NCBI RefSeq assembly: GCF_023008405.1
Contig: NZ_CP095376.1
Span: 5,418,001-5,482,000 of the forward strand
Length of the DNA stretch: 64,000 nucleotides
Source: Amycolatopsis sp. FBCC-B4732
GTDB lineage: Bacteria; Actinomycetota; Actinomycetes; Mycobacteriales; Pseudonocardiaceae
Direction: 5' to 3'
Shown here piece after piece: positions 56,051-63,902 of the stretch (positions within the stretch are counted from its first letter, which is position 1; each line of letters starts with the position of its first letter). A model generated the notes under the pieces. The model was given only the letters and a program-made list of their open reading frames with translations, was not told where the DNA came from and ran no database searches. The translations under genes and the position numbers were made by a program.

Positions 56051-56887
56051 TCACTGCTTGAAGCGGTACGTCATCGAGTCGAACAGGATGCAGATGCTCG
56101 GCGACATCACGATCACCCGCAGCGTGTTGTCCCGCTCGTCGAAGTCGATCCCCTCGACCTCGAAGTTGCCGCCGCAACCGCTCCGCAGCGGCAGCTGACC
56201 CAGCGACGTCACGTGCCCGACGACGTCCGAACCGGACAGTGCGCCGGCCAGGTCGACCTGCAGCAGCGGCTTCGTCGTCCCGAAGAGGCTGCCGTCCGGG
56301 TCGTCGGATGCGCAGAGCAGGCGGGTGGCCGTCTGGAAGTCGCAGCCCTGGACGTCGCGGACCGGGTGGTCGAGGCGGATCGCCGAGGCGTACGGGAGGT
56401 TCTGCGCCGGGTTCGTGAACACCGTGCCCGGCATCGGGTGGACCAGGAGGCGGTCCATCGTCCCCCACTCCCCCGCCACCAGCCAGCGCGCGTCCGGGGA
56501 CACCGCGGCGAACGAGTTGTTGTTCGCCTCCCAGGACTCGAGGTTGTGCTTGTAGTTCGCCCACGAGCCGTCCGGGGCCTGGACGCGGAAGAGCTTCGCG
56601 CCGCGGTCGTCACGCTGGTAGGGCTCCACGTACCAGCCCTGGGCCGAGCCCGGGTCGCCGACGTGGCTCCAGCCCTGCGAGTTCAGGTCCGCCGGGATGG
56701 TGCCGATCCCGGTGTAGCGGATGATGGTGCCCGACGGCCGCACGATCGTCGCGAGGCCCTGGCTCTCGTCGAGGGCTCTGGCCTGGTCACGGCCGACCTC
56801 CGACCAGCCGGTGACGGCCTGGGCCAGCGCGGGCGAAACCACGGCCAGCAGGGCGGCGAGGGTGAGCACGATCCCGGTTCTGCGCAT
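56051..56887 (-). CDS. Secreted protein of unknown function
   Basis: A 278-residue protein with a signal peptide (MRRTGIVLTLAALLAVVSPALAQA, cleavage near residue 23). The mature part has repeated aromatic motifs (GWSEVGRDQARALDE, GWYVEPYQRDDRGAKLFRV, WANYKHNLESWEANNNSFAAV, RWLVAGEWGTMDRLLVHPMPG) and cysteines at DVQGCDFQT, RLLCASDD, RSGCGGN and PSICILF, suggesting two disulfides and an extracellular beta-rich fold. I do not recognise the family. ATG 56887 has ggag six bases upstream. Confidence 0.75.
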   Translation of the reverse strand: MRRTGIVLTLAALLAVVSPALAQAVTGWSEVGRDQARALDESQGLATIVRPSGTIIRYTGIGTIPADLNSQGWSHVGDPGSAQGWYVEPYQRDDRGAKLFRVQAPDGSWANYKHNLESWEANNNSFAAVSPDARWLVAGEWGTMDRLLVHPMPGTVFTNPAQNLPYASAIRLDHPVRDVQGCDFQTATRLLCASDDPDGSLFGTTKPLLQVDLAGALSGSDVVGHVTSLGQLPLRSGCGGNFEVEGIDFDERDNTLRVIVMSPSICILFDSMTYRFKQ

Positions 56888-57024
56888 GTGCGACTCCGGT
56901 GGGTGAGGGGACCTGGCACGGGAGGATCTACCAGGACACCGGCACCCGGCACACCCGCCGAATGAAGGTTTTTCACGTTTGTTCGCCGATTCGTGCGCTT
57001 CCGGACAGCGATCCGGACAGCGAA

Positions 57025-57056
57025 AATCCCCGGCGGGTCGGCCCCGCCGGGGGATT
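57025..57056 (-). terminator. Terminator after DUF3039
   Basis: aatccccggcggg pairs with cccgccgggggatt with one bulge; on the minus strand a T-run (tttcgc) follows. It begins about 11 bases after the DUF3039 stop. Next to it, ccggacagcgat is directly repeated (57001 and 57013). Confidence 0.65.
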
Positions 57057-57066
57057 CAGGCCGGGG

Positions 57067-57309
57067 TCACTCCCCCGGGCGCAGCCCGTCGAAGATCTCC
57101 TTGCACGCCGGGCAGACCGGCGAGCCGGGCTTCGGCGACTTCGTGACCGGGAAGACCTCGCCGCACAGCGCCACCACGTGATTGCCCATGACCGCGCTCT
57201 CGGCGATCTTGTTCTTCTTCACGTAGTGGAACATCTTGGGCGTGTCGTCGTCGGTGGTGTCCGTGCCCTCGGGCGTGGTTTCCGGCTTCGTCAGCGTCTC
57301 GGTGCTCAC
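57067..57309 (-). CDS. DUF3039 small zinc-ribbon-like protein
   Basis: An 80-residue protein recognised as DUF3039. The Thr/Glu-rich N-terminus (residues 1-25) is followed by a conserved core, KMFHYVKKNKIAESAVMGNHVVALCGEVFPV and PVCPACKEIFDGL. Cys and His (HYV, ALCGE, CPAC) can form one metal site. The family is universal in actinobacteria and of unknown function. GTG 57309 has CACAAT six bases upstream and no Shine-Dalgarno. Confidence 0.9.
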   Translation of the reverse strand: MSTETLTKPETTPEGTDTTDDDTPKMFHYVKKNKIAESAVMGNHVVALCGEVFPVTKSPKPGSPVCPACKEIFDGLRPGE

Positions 57310-57315
57310 CCGGCC

Positions 57316-57321
57316 ATTGTG
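57316..57321 (-). promoter_or_regulatory. -10 element CACAAT of a probable leaderless promoter
   Basis: CACAAT, then ggccgg, then GTG 57309 on the minus strand. It lies within the 58-base divergent gap to the Spo0M gene. Confidence 0.4.
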
Positions 57322-57367
57322 CCCGAGTCCCCGCGCGGGAGGTCCCCGGCCTGGCAGGATCCACGGC

Positions 57368-58156
57368 ATGTTCCAGAAGGTGCTCGCGACGTTCGGCTCC
57401 GGCGGGGCGCGGATCGACGCCCGGCTGCTCGAGGCGGCCGCTGCCCCCGGCCGTCCGCTGCACGGCGAGGTCCTGCTGCTCGGCGGCGAAGTCGACCAGG
57501 AGATCAAGGGCCTCTCGGTGACGCTGCTGGCGCGCGTCCAGGTGCCCGGCGAGGACAAGACCGAAGACCTCCCGTTCGGCACGCAGCAGCTGGCCGGGCG
57601 CGAAACCATCCGCGCCGGCCAGCAGGTCCGGGTGCCGTTCGAGGTGCCGTTGCCCTGGGAGACCCCGGTGACCAGCGTCTACGCCAAGCCGTTGACCGGG
57701 ATGGCGGTCGGCGTCCGGGCCGAGCTCGACCTGGCCGCCGCGGTGAGCGACCCCTTCGACGCCGACGCCGTCGCGATCGAGCCGCTCCCGGCCCAGAAGC
57801 GGGTGCTCGACGCGCTCAGCCGGACCGGCTTCACCTTCCGCGAAGCGATCCTCGAACAGGGCCGTGTCGACGGCACCCAGCAGCAGCTGCCGTTCTTCCA
57901 GGAGATCCGCTTCGCGCCCTCGCCGCGCTTCGCGAGCATCTTCTCGCAGGTCGCGGTCACCTTCCTGACCTCGGCCGAGCGCACCGACGTCGTCCTCGAA
58001 GTCACCAAGCGGGTCCGCGTGAGCAAGAGCGGCGGCTTCGGCGGGCGCGGGCAGGACTTCCTCGGGAAGTTCACCATGAAGCCGGACGTGAACTGGGAGA
58101 AGCAGCTCGAGGACTGGTTCGACCAGCTGGCCCGTCCCCGCGGGATCTTCGACTGA
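57368..58156 (+). CDS. Sporulation-control protein Spo0M (arrestin-like)
   Basis: A 262-residue cytosolic protein with the Spo0M arrestin-like beta-sandwich. It starts MFQKVLATFGSGGARIDARL and continues with LHGEVLLLGGEVDQEIKGLSVTLLARV, RVPFEVPLPWETPVTS and LPFFQEIRFAPSPRF. In Bacillus it affects sporulation and cytoskeletal proteins; in non-sporulating actinobacteria its role is not settled. ATG 57368 has CAGGAT seven bases upstream. Its stop shares a base with the next ATG (TGATG), coupling it to the HD-domain gene. Confidence 0.87.
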   Translation: MFQKVLATFGSGGARIDARLLEAAAAPGRPLHGEVLLLGGEVDQEIKGLSVTLLARVQVPGEDKTEDLPFGTQQLAGRETIRAGQQVRVPFEVPLPWETPVTSVYAKPLTGMAVGVRAELDLAAAVSDPFDADAVAIEPLPAQKRVLDALSRTGFTFREAILEQGRVDGTQQQLPFFQEIRFAPSPRFASIFSQVAVTFLTSAERTDVVLEVTKRVRVSKSGGFGGRGQDFLGKFTMKPDVNWEKQLEDWFDQLARPRGIFD

Positions 58157-58773
58157 TGGAGTGGCCCGACGCCGTCGAGGCGCTGGGCGGCGAGGCCGGG
58201 TCCTGGCCGCGGCTCGAAGCGCGCTACGCCGAGCCCCACCGCCACTACCACACGCTCGAGCACGCGGCGGCCGTCGTCCGCGACTCCGCCTGGCTCGCCG
58301 GCGACCTCGGCGAGACCGAACGCGCGGTGCTCGCCGTCGCCGCCTGGGCGCACGACGTCGTGTACGACGCGAAGCCCGGCGAAGACGAACGGGCCAGCGC
58401 GGCCTGGGCCCGTGAAGCGCTCGAAGGAGCCGAAGAAGCGCACGTCGAGCGGGTCGAAGGCCTGATCCTCGCCACGATCACGCACGACGCGCCGCCGTCC
58501 GACCACCTCGCGACCGCCCTGCTCGACGCCGACCTCGGCATCCTCGGCGCGCCGCCCGACCGGTACGCCGTCTACGCGAAGAACGTGCGCGAGGAGTACG
58601 CGAAGTACCCGGACGACGTCTGGCGCGAAGGCCGCATCGCCGTCCTCGAAGGCATGCTGGGCCGCGAGCTGTACCGCAGCGGAACCGCGCGGGCACGCTG
58701 GGCGAGCGCCGCGGAAAAGAACCTCGCGGCCGAGCTGACCCACTGGCGTGGCGAGCGGACCGATCACCGATGA
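58156..58773 (+). CDS. HD-superfamily metal-dependent hydrolase-like protein
   Basis: A 205-residue all-helical HD protein: RHYHTLEHAAAVV near residue 30-42 supplies the first His, WAHDVVYDAKPGEDERAS near 70-87 the HD pair, and THDAPPSDHLATALLDADLGILG near 112-134 the last ligands. It matches the COG4339-type predicted phosphohydrolases; the substrate, perhaps a nucleotide, is unknown. It overlaps the spo0M stop and is followed after nine bases by psuG, so the three may be one operon with pseudouridine catabolism. Confidence 0.85.
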   Translation: MEWPDAVEALGGEAGSWPRLEARYAEPHRHYHTLEHAAAVVRDSAWLAGDLGETERAVLAVAAWAHDVVYDAKPGEDERASAAWAREALEGAEEAHVERVEGLILATITHDAPPSDHLATALLDADLGILGAPPDRYAVYAKNVREEYAKYPDDVWREGRIAVLEGMLGRELYRSGTARARWASAAEKNLAAELTHWRGERTDHR

Positions 58774-58782
58774 TGGTTCCTC

Positions 58783-59688
58783 GTGACCACCCCACTCCAC
58801 CTGCACGAAGAGATCGCCTCGGCGCTGCGTGACGGGCACCCCGTCGTCGCGCTGGAGAGCACCATCCTGTCCCACGGCCTCCCCGCCGGCCGCAACCTCG
58901 ACGTCGCCCGCCGCCTCGAGCGCGTGGTCCGCGACGGCGGGGCCGTCCCGGCCACGATCGCGGTGCTCGACGGCCGGGTCGTCGTCGGCCTCTCCCCCGC
59001 CGAGCTGGAGCGGGTCTGCGCGCCGGACGCCGGGCTGGACAAGCTGTCGCTGCGCGACCTCGGCCCGGCCGTCGGGCTCGGCCGCTCGGGCGCGACGACC
59101 GTGGCGAGCACCTCGGCGCTGGCCGCCGCCGCCGGGATCGGGATGTTCGCCACCGGCGGGCTCGGCGGTGTGCACGTCGGCGCCGCGCAGTCGTGGGACG
59201 TCTCGGCGGACCTCGGCGTGCTGGCGAAGGTGCCGACCGTGGTCGTCTGCTCCGGCGTGAAGTCGGTGCTCGACATCCCGGCCACCCTCGAGGTGCTGGA
59301 GACGAACTCGGTGCCGGTGCTGGGGTACCGCACCGACGACTTCCCGGCGTTCTACCTGCGCTCGTCCGGGCACGCGGTCGGCTGGCGGGTCGACGACCCG
59401 AAGCAGGCCGCCGCCGTGGTCGCCGCGCACCGCGCGTACGCGGGTTCCGGCGTGCTGCTGGCGAACCCCATCCCCGAAGCGTCCGAAATGGACAAGGCAC
59501 TGCACGACCGGCTGCTCGCCGAGGGCCTCGCGCTGGTCGCGGAACGCGGCGTGCACGGCGCCGACGTCACGCCGGTGCTGCTGGAGCACTTCCACACCGC
59601 CAGCGGCGGCGTGAGCATCGACGCGAACGAAGCGCTGGTGCTCAACAACGCGAAGCTGGCCACCGAGGTCGCGGTGGCGCTGGCATGA
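58783..59688 (+). CDS. psuG: Pseudouridine-5'-phosphate glycosidase
   Basis: Cleaves pseudouridine 5'-phosphate to uracil and ribose 5-phosphate. At 301 residues, it has the conserved PVVALESTILSHGLP near residue 21-35, catalytic Lys in CSGVKSVLDIPATLEVLE near 159, FATGGLGGVHVGA and the C-terminal NPIPEASEMD and SIDANEALVLNNA. GTG 58783 follows the HD gene by nine bases. Its stop overlaps a 26-codon mini-ORF (ATGA), which in turn overlaps the PfkB kinase. Confidence 0.96.
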   Translation: MTTPLHLHEEIASALRDGHPVVALESTILSHGLPAGRNLDVARRLERVVRDGGAVPATIAVLDGRVVVGLSPAELERVCAPDAGLDKLSLRDLGPAVGLGRSGATTVASTSALAAAAGIGMFATGGLGGVHVGAAQSWDVSADLGVLAKVPTVVVCSGVKSVLDIPATLEVLETNSVPVLGYRTDDFPAFYLRSSGHAVGWRVDDPKQAAAVVAAHRAYAGSGVLLANPIPEASEMDKALHDRLLAEGLALVAERGVHGADVTPVLLEHFHTASGGVSIDANEALVLNNAKLATEVAVALA

Positions 59689-59765
59689 GTGAGCCTGCGA
59701 ACGAATCATTCAACACAGCGCTCGCCGTTCAGGCCGCGCCGAGCGTCAGCGAGGTCGGCGCATGA
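59685..59765 (+). CDS. 26-codon mini-ORF bridging psuG and the PfkB kinase
   Basis: ATG 59685 overlaps the psuG stop by ATGA, and its own TGA (59763-59765) overlaps the kinase ATG by ATGA, so ribosomes can pass through three frames without a gap. The peptide is neutral to acidic (MSEPANESFNT...VSEVGA). ggtgg precedes its start, and gcgagg inside it is the kinase ribosome site. The segment gaatcattcaacaca is A+T-rich and unlike its surroundings. Whether the peptide itself matters is unknown; it may simply be a coupling leader. Confidence 0.55.
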   Translation: MSEPANESFNTALAVQAAPSVSEVGA

Positions 59766-60634
59766 GCGGCATCGTGGTGGTCGGCGACGCGGCCCTGGAC
59801 GTGATCGCCCGGCACGACAAGCCGTTGCCGCACGGCGGTGACGCGCGCGCGAAGATCCGGTTCACCGGCGGCGGCTCGGGCGCGAACACCGCGCTGTGGC
59901 TGCGTTCCCTCGGCGCGGAGACGACGCTGGTCGCGCGGATCGGGAACGACCCGGGCGGCCGGCTGATCCGCGCGGAGCTGGAAGCGGCGGGCGTGCGGTG
60001 CGCGTTCGCCGTCGACGACGACGCGCCGACGTGCTGCGTCGTGGTGATGGTCGACGCCGCCGGGCAGCGCAGCATGCTGGCCGACCGCGGCGCGAACCAG
60101 CGCTTCGCCCCCGAGGACGTCACGCCCGAGGCCCTGGCCGGCGCGAGCCACCTGCACCTGTCCGGGTACGTGCTGCTCGACCCGCCGTCGCGGGCGGCCG
60201 GGCTGGCGGCGCTGGCCGCCGCTCGCGAAGCCGGGTTGACCACCTCGGTCGATCCCCAGGCGGCCGCGCACATCACCGACCCGGCAGCCTTCCTCGACGA
60301 CGTCCGCGGCGTCGACCTGCTGATGCCGAACACCGAGGAGCTGGTCGCGCTGACCGGCTCGGCGGACCCGGCGGCGGCGAAGGAGCTGCTGGACGCGGTC
60401 GGCGCGGTGGTCGTGACGGCCGGGCTGGACGGCGCCAGCTGGGTCGACGGGGGCGGCGTCACGAGCGTGCCCGCGGTCGAGGCGGAGTGCCTCGACTCGA
60501 CCGGCGCGGGTGACGCGTTCGACGCCGGCGTACTCACCGGCTGGCTGGCCGGTGAGTCCACTGTGGACGTGCTGCGGCGCGGGACGCGGCTGGGCGCGCT
60601 GGCCGTCGGCAAGGTGGGCCCGCAGCCCGCCTAG
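59762..60634 (+). CDS. psuK: PfkB-family carbohydrate kinase (probable pseudouridine kinase)
   Basis: A 290-residue ribokinase-like enzyme: N-terminal VVVGDAALDVIARHDKPLPHGG, the GGGSGANTALWLRSLGA signature near 36-52, and the C-terminal DSTGAGDAFDAG anion hole with the catalytic Asp near 250. By position after psuG it likely phosphorylates pseudouridine; sequence alone only supports the PfkB family (ribokinase and adenosine kinase are alternatives). The start is coupled to the mini-ORF. The CACTTTC-type repeats follow seven bases after the stop. Confidence 0.85.
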   Translation: MSGIVVVGDAALDVIARHDKPLPHGGDARAKIRFTGGGSGANTALWLRSLGAETTLVARIGNDPGGRLIRAELEAAGVRCAFAVDDDAPTCCVVVMVDAAGQRSMLADRGANQRFAPEDVTPEALAGASHLHLSGYVLLDPPSRAAGLAALAAAREAGLTTSVDPQAAAHITDPAAFLDDVRGVDLLMPNTEELVALTGSADPAAAKELLDAVGAVVVTAGLDGASWVDGGGVTSVPAVEAECLDSTGAGDAFDAGVLTGWLAGESTVDVLRRGTRLGALAVGKVGPQPA

Positions 60635-60640
60635 GCCGGA

Positions 60641-60742
60641 ACTTTCCCAGGGAAAGTGCGGTCCCAACCCGCCGGACACGCATCTTTCCCTGGGAAAGTG
60701 CCGCTTCAGCCCGGCCGGAAACGCATCTTTCCCTACGAAAGT
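60641..60742. repeat. Three tandem CACTTTC/GAAAGTG-type palindromes
   Basis: Short palindromes of form ctttccc-n-gggaaag occur at 60641-60657, 60681-60700 and 60723-60742. They lie about 41-42 bases apart within a degenerate unit (acgcatctttccc ... gaaagtg). They fill the gap between the convergent kinase and DUF3099 genes and probably terminate both. Confidence 0.75.
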
Positions 60743-60749
60743 GACGCTC

Positions 60750-61064
60750 TCAGCCGTCGATGACGCGGTGGCTCGTGCCTTCGATCGCCTTCGGCTCGCG
60801 CTCGTACCGGTTGACGTCCTCGGCCTTGCGGGGCGGGCGGTCGTTGGCGATGAGCACCGCGATCCACGGCAGCGGCACCGAGATCGCGAGGAACCCCAGC
60901 GCCAGCCACCACACGTGGTAGGTGAGCCCGGCCGCGATCAGGCACGGGATCCGGCACGCCATCATGATCACGTACTTGCGCTTGCGCGACGCGAGCTGTT
61001 CTTCGTACGACCTGGCCGCCCCGGTGATCAGCACCGGGTCCGAGCCGCTGGCGGGCGTGGTCAC
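60750..61064 (-). CDS. DUF3099 family membrane protein
   Basis: A 104-residue protein with two TM helices (about 30-50 and 56-78: VIMMACRIPCLIAAGLTYHVWW and LGFLAISVPLPWIAVLIAN). A conserved N-terminal ITGAARSYEEQLASRKRKYV and a basic C-terminal tail (PPRKAEDVNRYEREPKAI) complete it. This is the DUF3099 pattern; function is unknown. GTG 61064 has a strong ggagg seven bases upstream. Starts about 40 bases after the M20 gene ends, on the same strand. Confidence 0.9.
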   Translation of the reverse strand: MTTPASGSDPVLITGAARSYEEQLASRKRKYVIMMACRIPCLIAAGLTYHVWWLALGFLAISVPLPWIAVLIANDRPPRKAEDVNRYEREPKAIEGTSHRVIDG

Positions 61065-61102
61065 TGCACCACCTCCACGATCCATCGTCCCACCTGCGGC
61101 GC

Positions 61103-62377
61103 TCACGCGACACCTGGGTAGGACAACCGGCTCAACGCGGCGGCGACGAGCGTCTCGATCCCGGTGCGCAGGGTCGGGTGCAGCACCGGGGCGAACCGCG
61201 GCGAGTGGTTGGACGGGACGTCGCGCTCGAAGCGGCCCTCGGTCATCGCGGTGATCACCGTCTCCGGGTCGAAGCCGCCGACCAGCCAGAACACCGAGGG
61301 CGCGCCGGCCGCGCGGCCGAACTCGCTGAAGTCCTCGCTGCCGGTGACCAGCGGGGCCGGCAGCACCACGTCGGCGCCGAAGCGGGCGCGGAAGACCTCG
61401 GTGAGGGCGTCGTTGGCGGCCTCGTCGTTCTCGGTGATCGGGTAGGCGCCGGACCGCTCGACGGTCGGCGGCTTCGGCGCCCCCGCCGTGGCCGCCTCGC
61501 CGTTGACGATCCGCTCGACCGCGGCCAGCACCCGCTCGCGGACGGCCTGGTCGAAGGACCGGACGTTGACCTCCAGGACGGCGTCGTCGGCGATCACGTT
61601 GCTCGCGGTGCCCACGTGCAGCGAGCCGACGGTGACCACGGCGGAGTCGGTGGCGGCGATCTCGCGCGAGACGATCGTCTGCAGCTTGAGCACCACCGAC
61701 GCGGCCAGCACGGCCGGGTCGACGGTCGTTTCCGGGCGCGAGCCGTGCCCGCCGCGGCCGTGCAGGGTGATGCGCAGCGTGTCGGTCGCGGCCATGATCA
61801 CGCCGGGGCGGGTGAGCACCCAGCCCGCCGGGCCGGGCACCAGGTGCTGGCCGAACACGACGTCGGGCTTGCCCGCGATGTCGAACAGCCCGTCGGCCAC
61901 CATCGCCGACGCGCCGCCCGCGCTCTCCTCGCCGGGCTGGAACACCACCAGCAGCGTGCCCGACCACGTGTCCCGCCCCTTGGCCAGCAGCGCGGCGGCC
62001 CCGGAAAGCCAGGTCGCGTGCATGTCGTGGCCGCACGCGTGCATGACCGGGACGTCCTTGCCGTGCTCGTCGGTGCCGCGGGCGGTGCTGGCGTAGGACA
62101 GCCCGGTCTTCTCCTCGACCGGCAGCGCGTCGATGTCGGCCCGCAGCTGCACGGTGGGCCCCTCGCCGTTGCGCAGCACGCCCAAAACCCCGGTCCCGGC
62201 GATGCCGGTGTGCACCTCGTAGCCGTCGCGCTCCAGCCGCCGGGCGAGCTCGGCCGCCGTCCGGGTCTCGGCGAAGGAGAGCTCGGGGTGGCGGTGCAGG
62301 TCGATGTACAGCGCTTCGAGCTCGGGAAGCGCCGCGTCGAGCGGGGCGAGGACGTGTTCAAGGGTCACGGAAGCCAT
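61103..62377 (-). CDS. M20-family amidohydrolase (aminoacylase/hippuricase type)
   Basis: Cytosolic metallohydrolase that cleaves N-acyl amino acids. The 424-residue protein has the metal ligands VMHACGHDMHAT near residue 111-122, VVFQPGEESAGG near 145 (Glu-Glu), and NHSPRFAP at the end, with the dimerisation insert GRGGHGSRPETTVDP near 210. This is the peptidase M20D/hippurate hydrolase subgroup. ATG 62377 has AATGCT exactly six bases upstream, and the divergent methyltransferase gene begins 20 bases away, so the two promoters overlap. Substrate is not predictable. Confidence 0.92.
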   Translation of the reverse strand: MASVTLEHVLAPLDAALPELEALYIDLHRHPELSFAETRTAAELARRLERDGYEVHTGIAGTGVLGVLRNGEGPTVQLRADIDALPVEEKTGLSYASTARGTDEHGKDVPVMHACGHDMHATWLSGAAALLAKGRDTWSGTLLVVFQPGEESAGGASAMVADGLFDIAGKPDVVFGQHLVPGPAGWVLTRPGVIMAATDTLRITLHGRGGHGSRPETTVDPAVLAASVVLKLQTIVSREIAATDSAVVTVGSLHVGTASNVIADDAVLEVNVRSFDQAVRERVLAAVERIVNGEAATAGAPKPPTVERSGAYPITENDEAANDALTEVFRARFGADVVLPAPLVTGSEDFSEFGRAAGAPSVFWLVGGFDPETVITAMTEGRFERDVPSNHSPRFAPVLHPTLRTGIETLVAAALSRLSYPGVA

Positions 62378-62383
62378 CGTGGC

Positions 62384-62389
62384 AGCATT
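62384..62389 (-). promoter_or_regulatory. -10 element AATGCT of a probable leaderless promoter
   Basis: TAATGCT, then six bases, then ATG 62377 on the minus strand. The intergenic gap to the divergent methyltransferase GTG (62397) is only 19 bases, so the upstream promoter elements lie in that gene. Confidence 0.45.
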
Positions 62390-62396
62390 ACCCACC

Positions 62397-63902
62397 GTGA
62401 GCACGCGAAGCGTACTGCCCGACCTGAACGACGACGTCTGCGCGCGGCTGCGCGAAGCCTTCCGCCGCACCGGCTACGACGCCGACGGCGTGGTGGCCGC
62501 CCTCGGCGGGGCCGCGCACGCCGCGCTGGGCCGCGGGGAGCCGGTGCCCGCCGAGCGCGCCAGCCGCGACGCCGGCGAACTCGGCACGCTGATCCGGCTG
62601 TTCCTGCTCGGCGGCACCGAGCCGGAGACCGCGGTCAAGGCCGCGTTCGCGCCGCTGGCCCCCGAAGACGCCGTCGCCGCGGGGCTGCTGACCGCGGTCG
62701 CCGACGGGTACCGCGCCGGGCTCGACGTCCGCCCGCACGGCGACGAAGAGGGCTCCTGGTGGGTGGTCTCCGACCTCGACGCCGACGTCCTCGGCAGCAC
62801 CGTGCCCGAGGACCACGTGCTCGGCGTCGGCCACGCGTCGCTCTCGCTGATCCGCGCCACCAGCCGCAACCCCGTCGGCACCCTGCTCGACCTCGGCACC
62901 GGCAACGGCGTGCAGGCGCTGCACGCGGCGCGGCACGCCCGGCGCGTGACCGCGACGGACGTCTCCGAGCGGGCGCTGGCGCTCGCCGCGGCGACGTTCC
63001 GGCTGAACGAGCTGGACGTCGAGCTGCTGCGCGGCGAGTGGTTCGCGCCGGTCGCGCGGCGGAAGTTCGACCAGGTCGTCTGCAATCCGCCGTTCGTGGT
63101 CGGCCCGGCGCGGGTGGACTACACCTACCGCGACTCGGGGCTGGCCGGCGACGACGCGAGCGCGCTGGTCGTGCGGCAGCTGCCGGGCTTCCTGAACGAC
63201 GGCGGCGTCGGCCACCTGCTGGCTTCGTGGCTGCACACCGGCAAGGAGGACTGGGCCGACCGGGTGAGCCGCTGGCTGCCCGCCGAGACCGACGCGTGGT
63301 TCGTGCAACGCGACGTCGCCGACCCGGCGCTCTACGTCGGCACCTGGCTGCGGGACGCGGGCCTCGACCCGCGCTCGCCGGAGGGCCGGGCGAAGGCGGC
63401 GGCGTGGCTCGACTGGTTCGCGGCGAACGACGTCCGCGGCATCGGGTTCGGCTTCGTCACGCTGCGGCGGGCGGCCGGGGTGGGCTCCCCCACGGTGGTC
63501 TGCGAGGACCTGCGGCAGGCCTACGACGACCCGCTGGGACCGGAGGCGGCGGGCTGGCTGGACCGGGTGGAATGGCTGCGCGAATCGGGTGATTCATTAC
63601 TCGATGTCCGTTTTGTGGTGCCCGACACGGTTTTGCTGGAAAGCGTCGAGGAACCCGGCGACGAAGGCTGGGCGACGTCGATCCGGCGCCTCCACCGCAC
63701 CGACGGACCGGGCTGGCAGCACGAAGTCGACGAACTGGCGACGCGGCTCCTGGCGGGGTGCCGCGGCACGCTGCCGCTGGAGGACCTGATCGAGCTCCTC
63801 GCGGCCGCGCAAGGGCTCGAAGCTTCGGAGCTCGCGGCGGCCGCGTTGCCCGTCGTCCGCGAGCTCGTCCGGCACGGGATGCTCGTCCCGGCGGGGAAGT
63901 GA
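62397..63902 (+). CDS. HemK/PrmC-like class I methyltransferase (N5-glutamine type)
   Basis: A 501-residue SAM-dependent enzyme. A helical N-terminal domain (residues 1-155) precedes motif I LLDLGTGNGVQALHAA near 162, the acidic strand VTATDVSERALALA, and the NPPFVVG motif near 230, which is the glutamine/adenine-N methyltransferase signature. A long C-terminal domain (300-501) with LDWFAANDVRGIGFGFVTLRR is found in the actinobacterial version. GTG 62397 is the likely start. Its stop overlaps the dtd start (GTGA). The target is unknown; PrmC proper is shorter, so this is a distinct group. Confidence 0.87.
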   Translation: MSTRSVLPDLNDDVCARLREAFRRTGYDADGVVAALGGAAHAALGRGEPVPAERASRDAGELGTLIRLFLLGGTEPETAVKAAFAPLAPEDAVAAGLLTAVADGYRAGLDVRPHGDEEGSWWVVSDLDADVLGSTVPEDHVLGVGHASLSLIRATSRNPVGTLLDLGTGNGVQALHAARHARRVTATDVSERALALAAATFRLNELDVELLRGEWFAPVARRKFDQVVCNPPFVVGPARVDYTYRDSGLAGDDASALVVRQLPGFLNDGGVGHLLASWLHTGKEDWADRVSRWLPAETDAWFVQRDVADPALYVGTWLRDAGLDPRSPEGRAKAAAWLDWFAANDVRGIGFGFVTLRRAAGVGSPTVVCEDLRQAYDDPLGPEAAGWLDRVEWLRESGDSLLDVRFVVPDTVLLESVEEPGDEGWATSIRRLHRTDGPGWQHEVDELATRLLAGCRGTLPLEDLIELLAAAQGLEASELAAAALPVVRELVRHGMLVPAGK

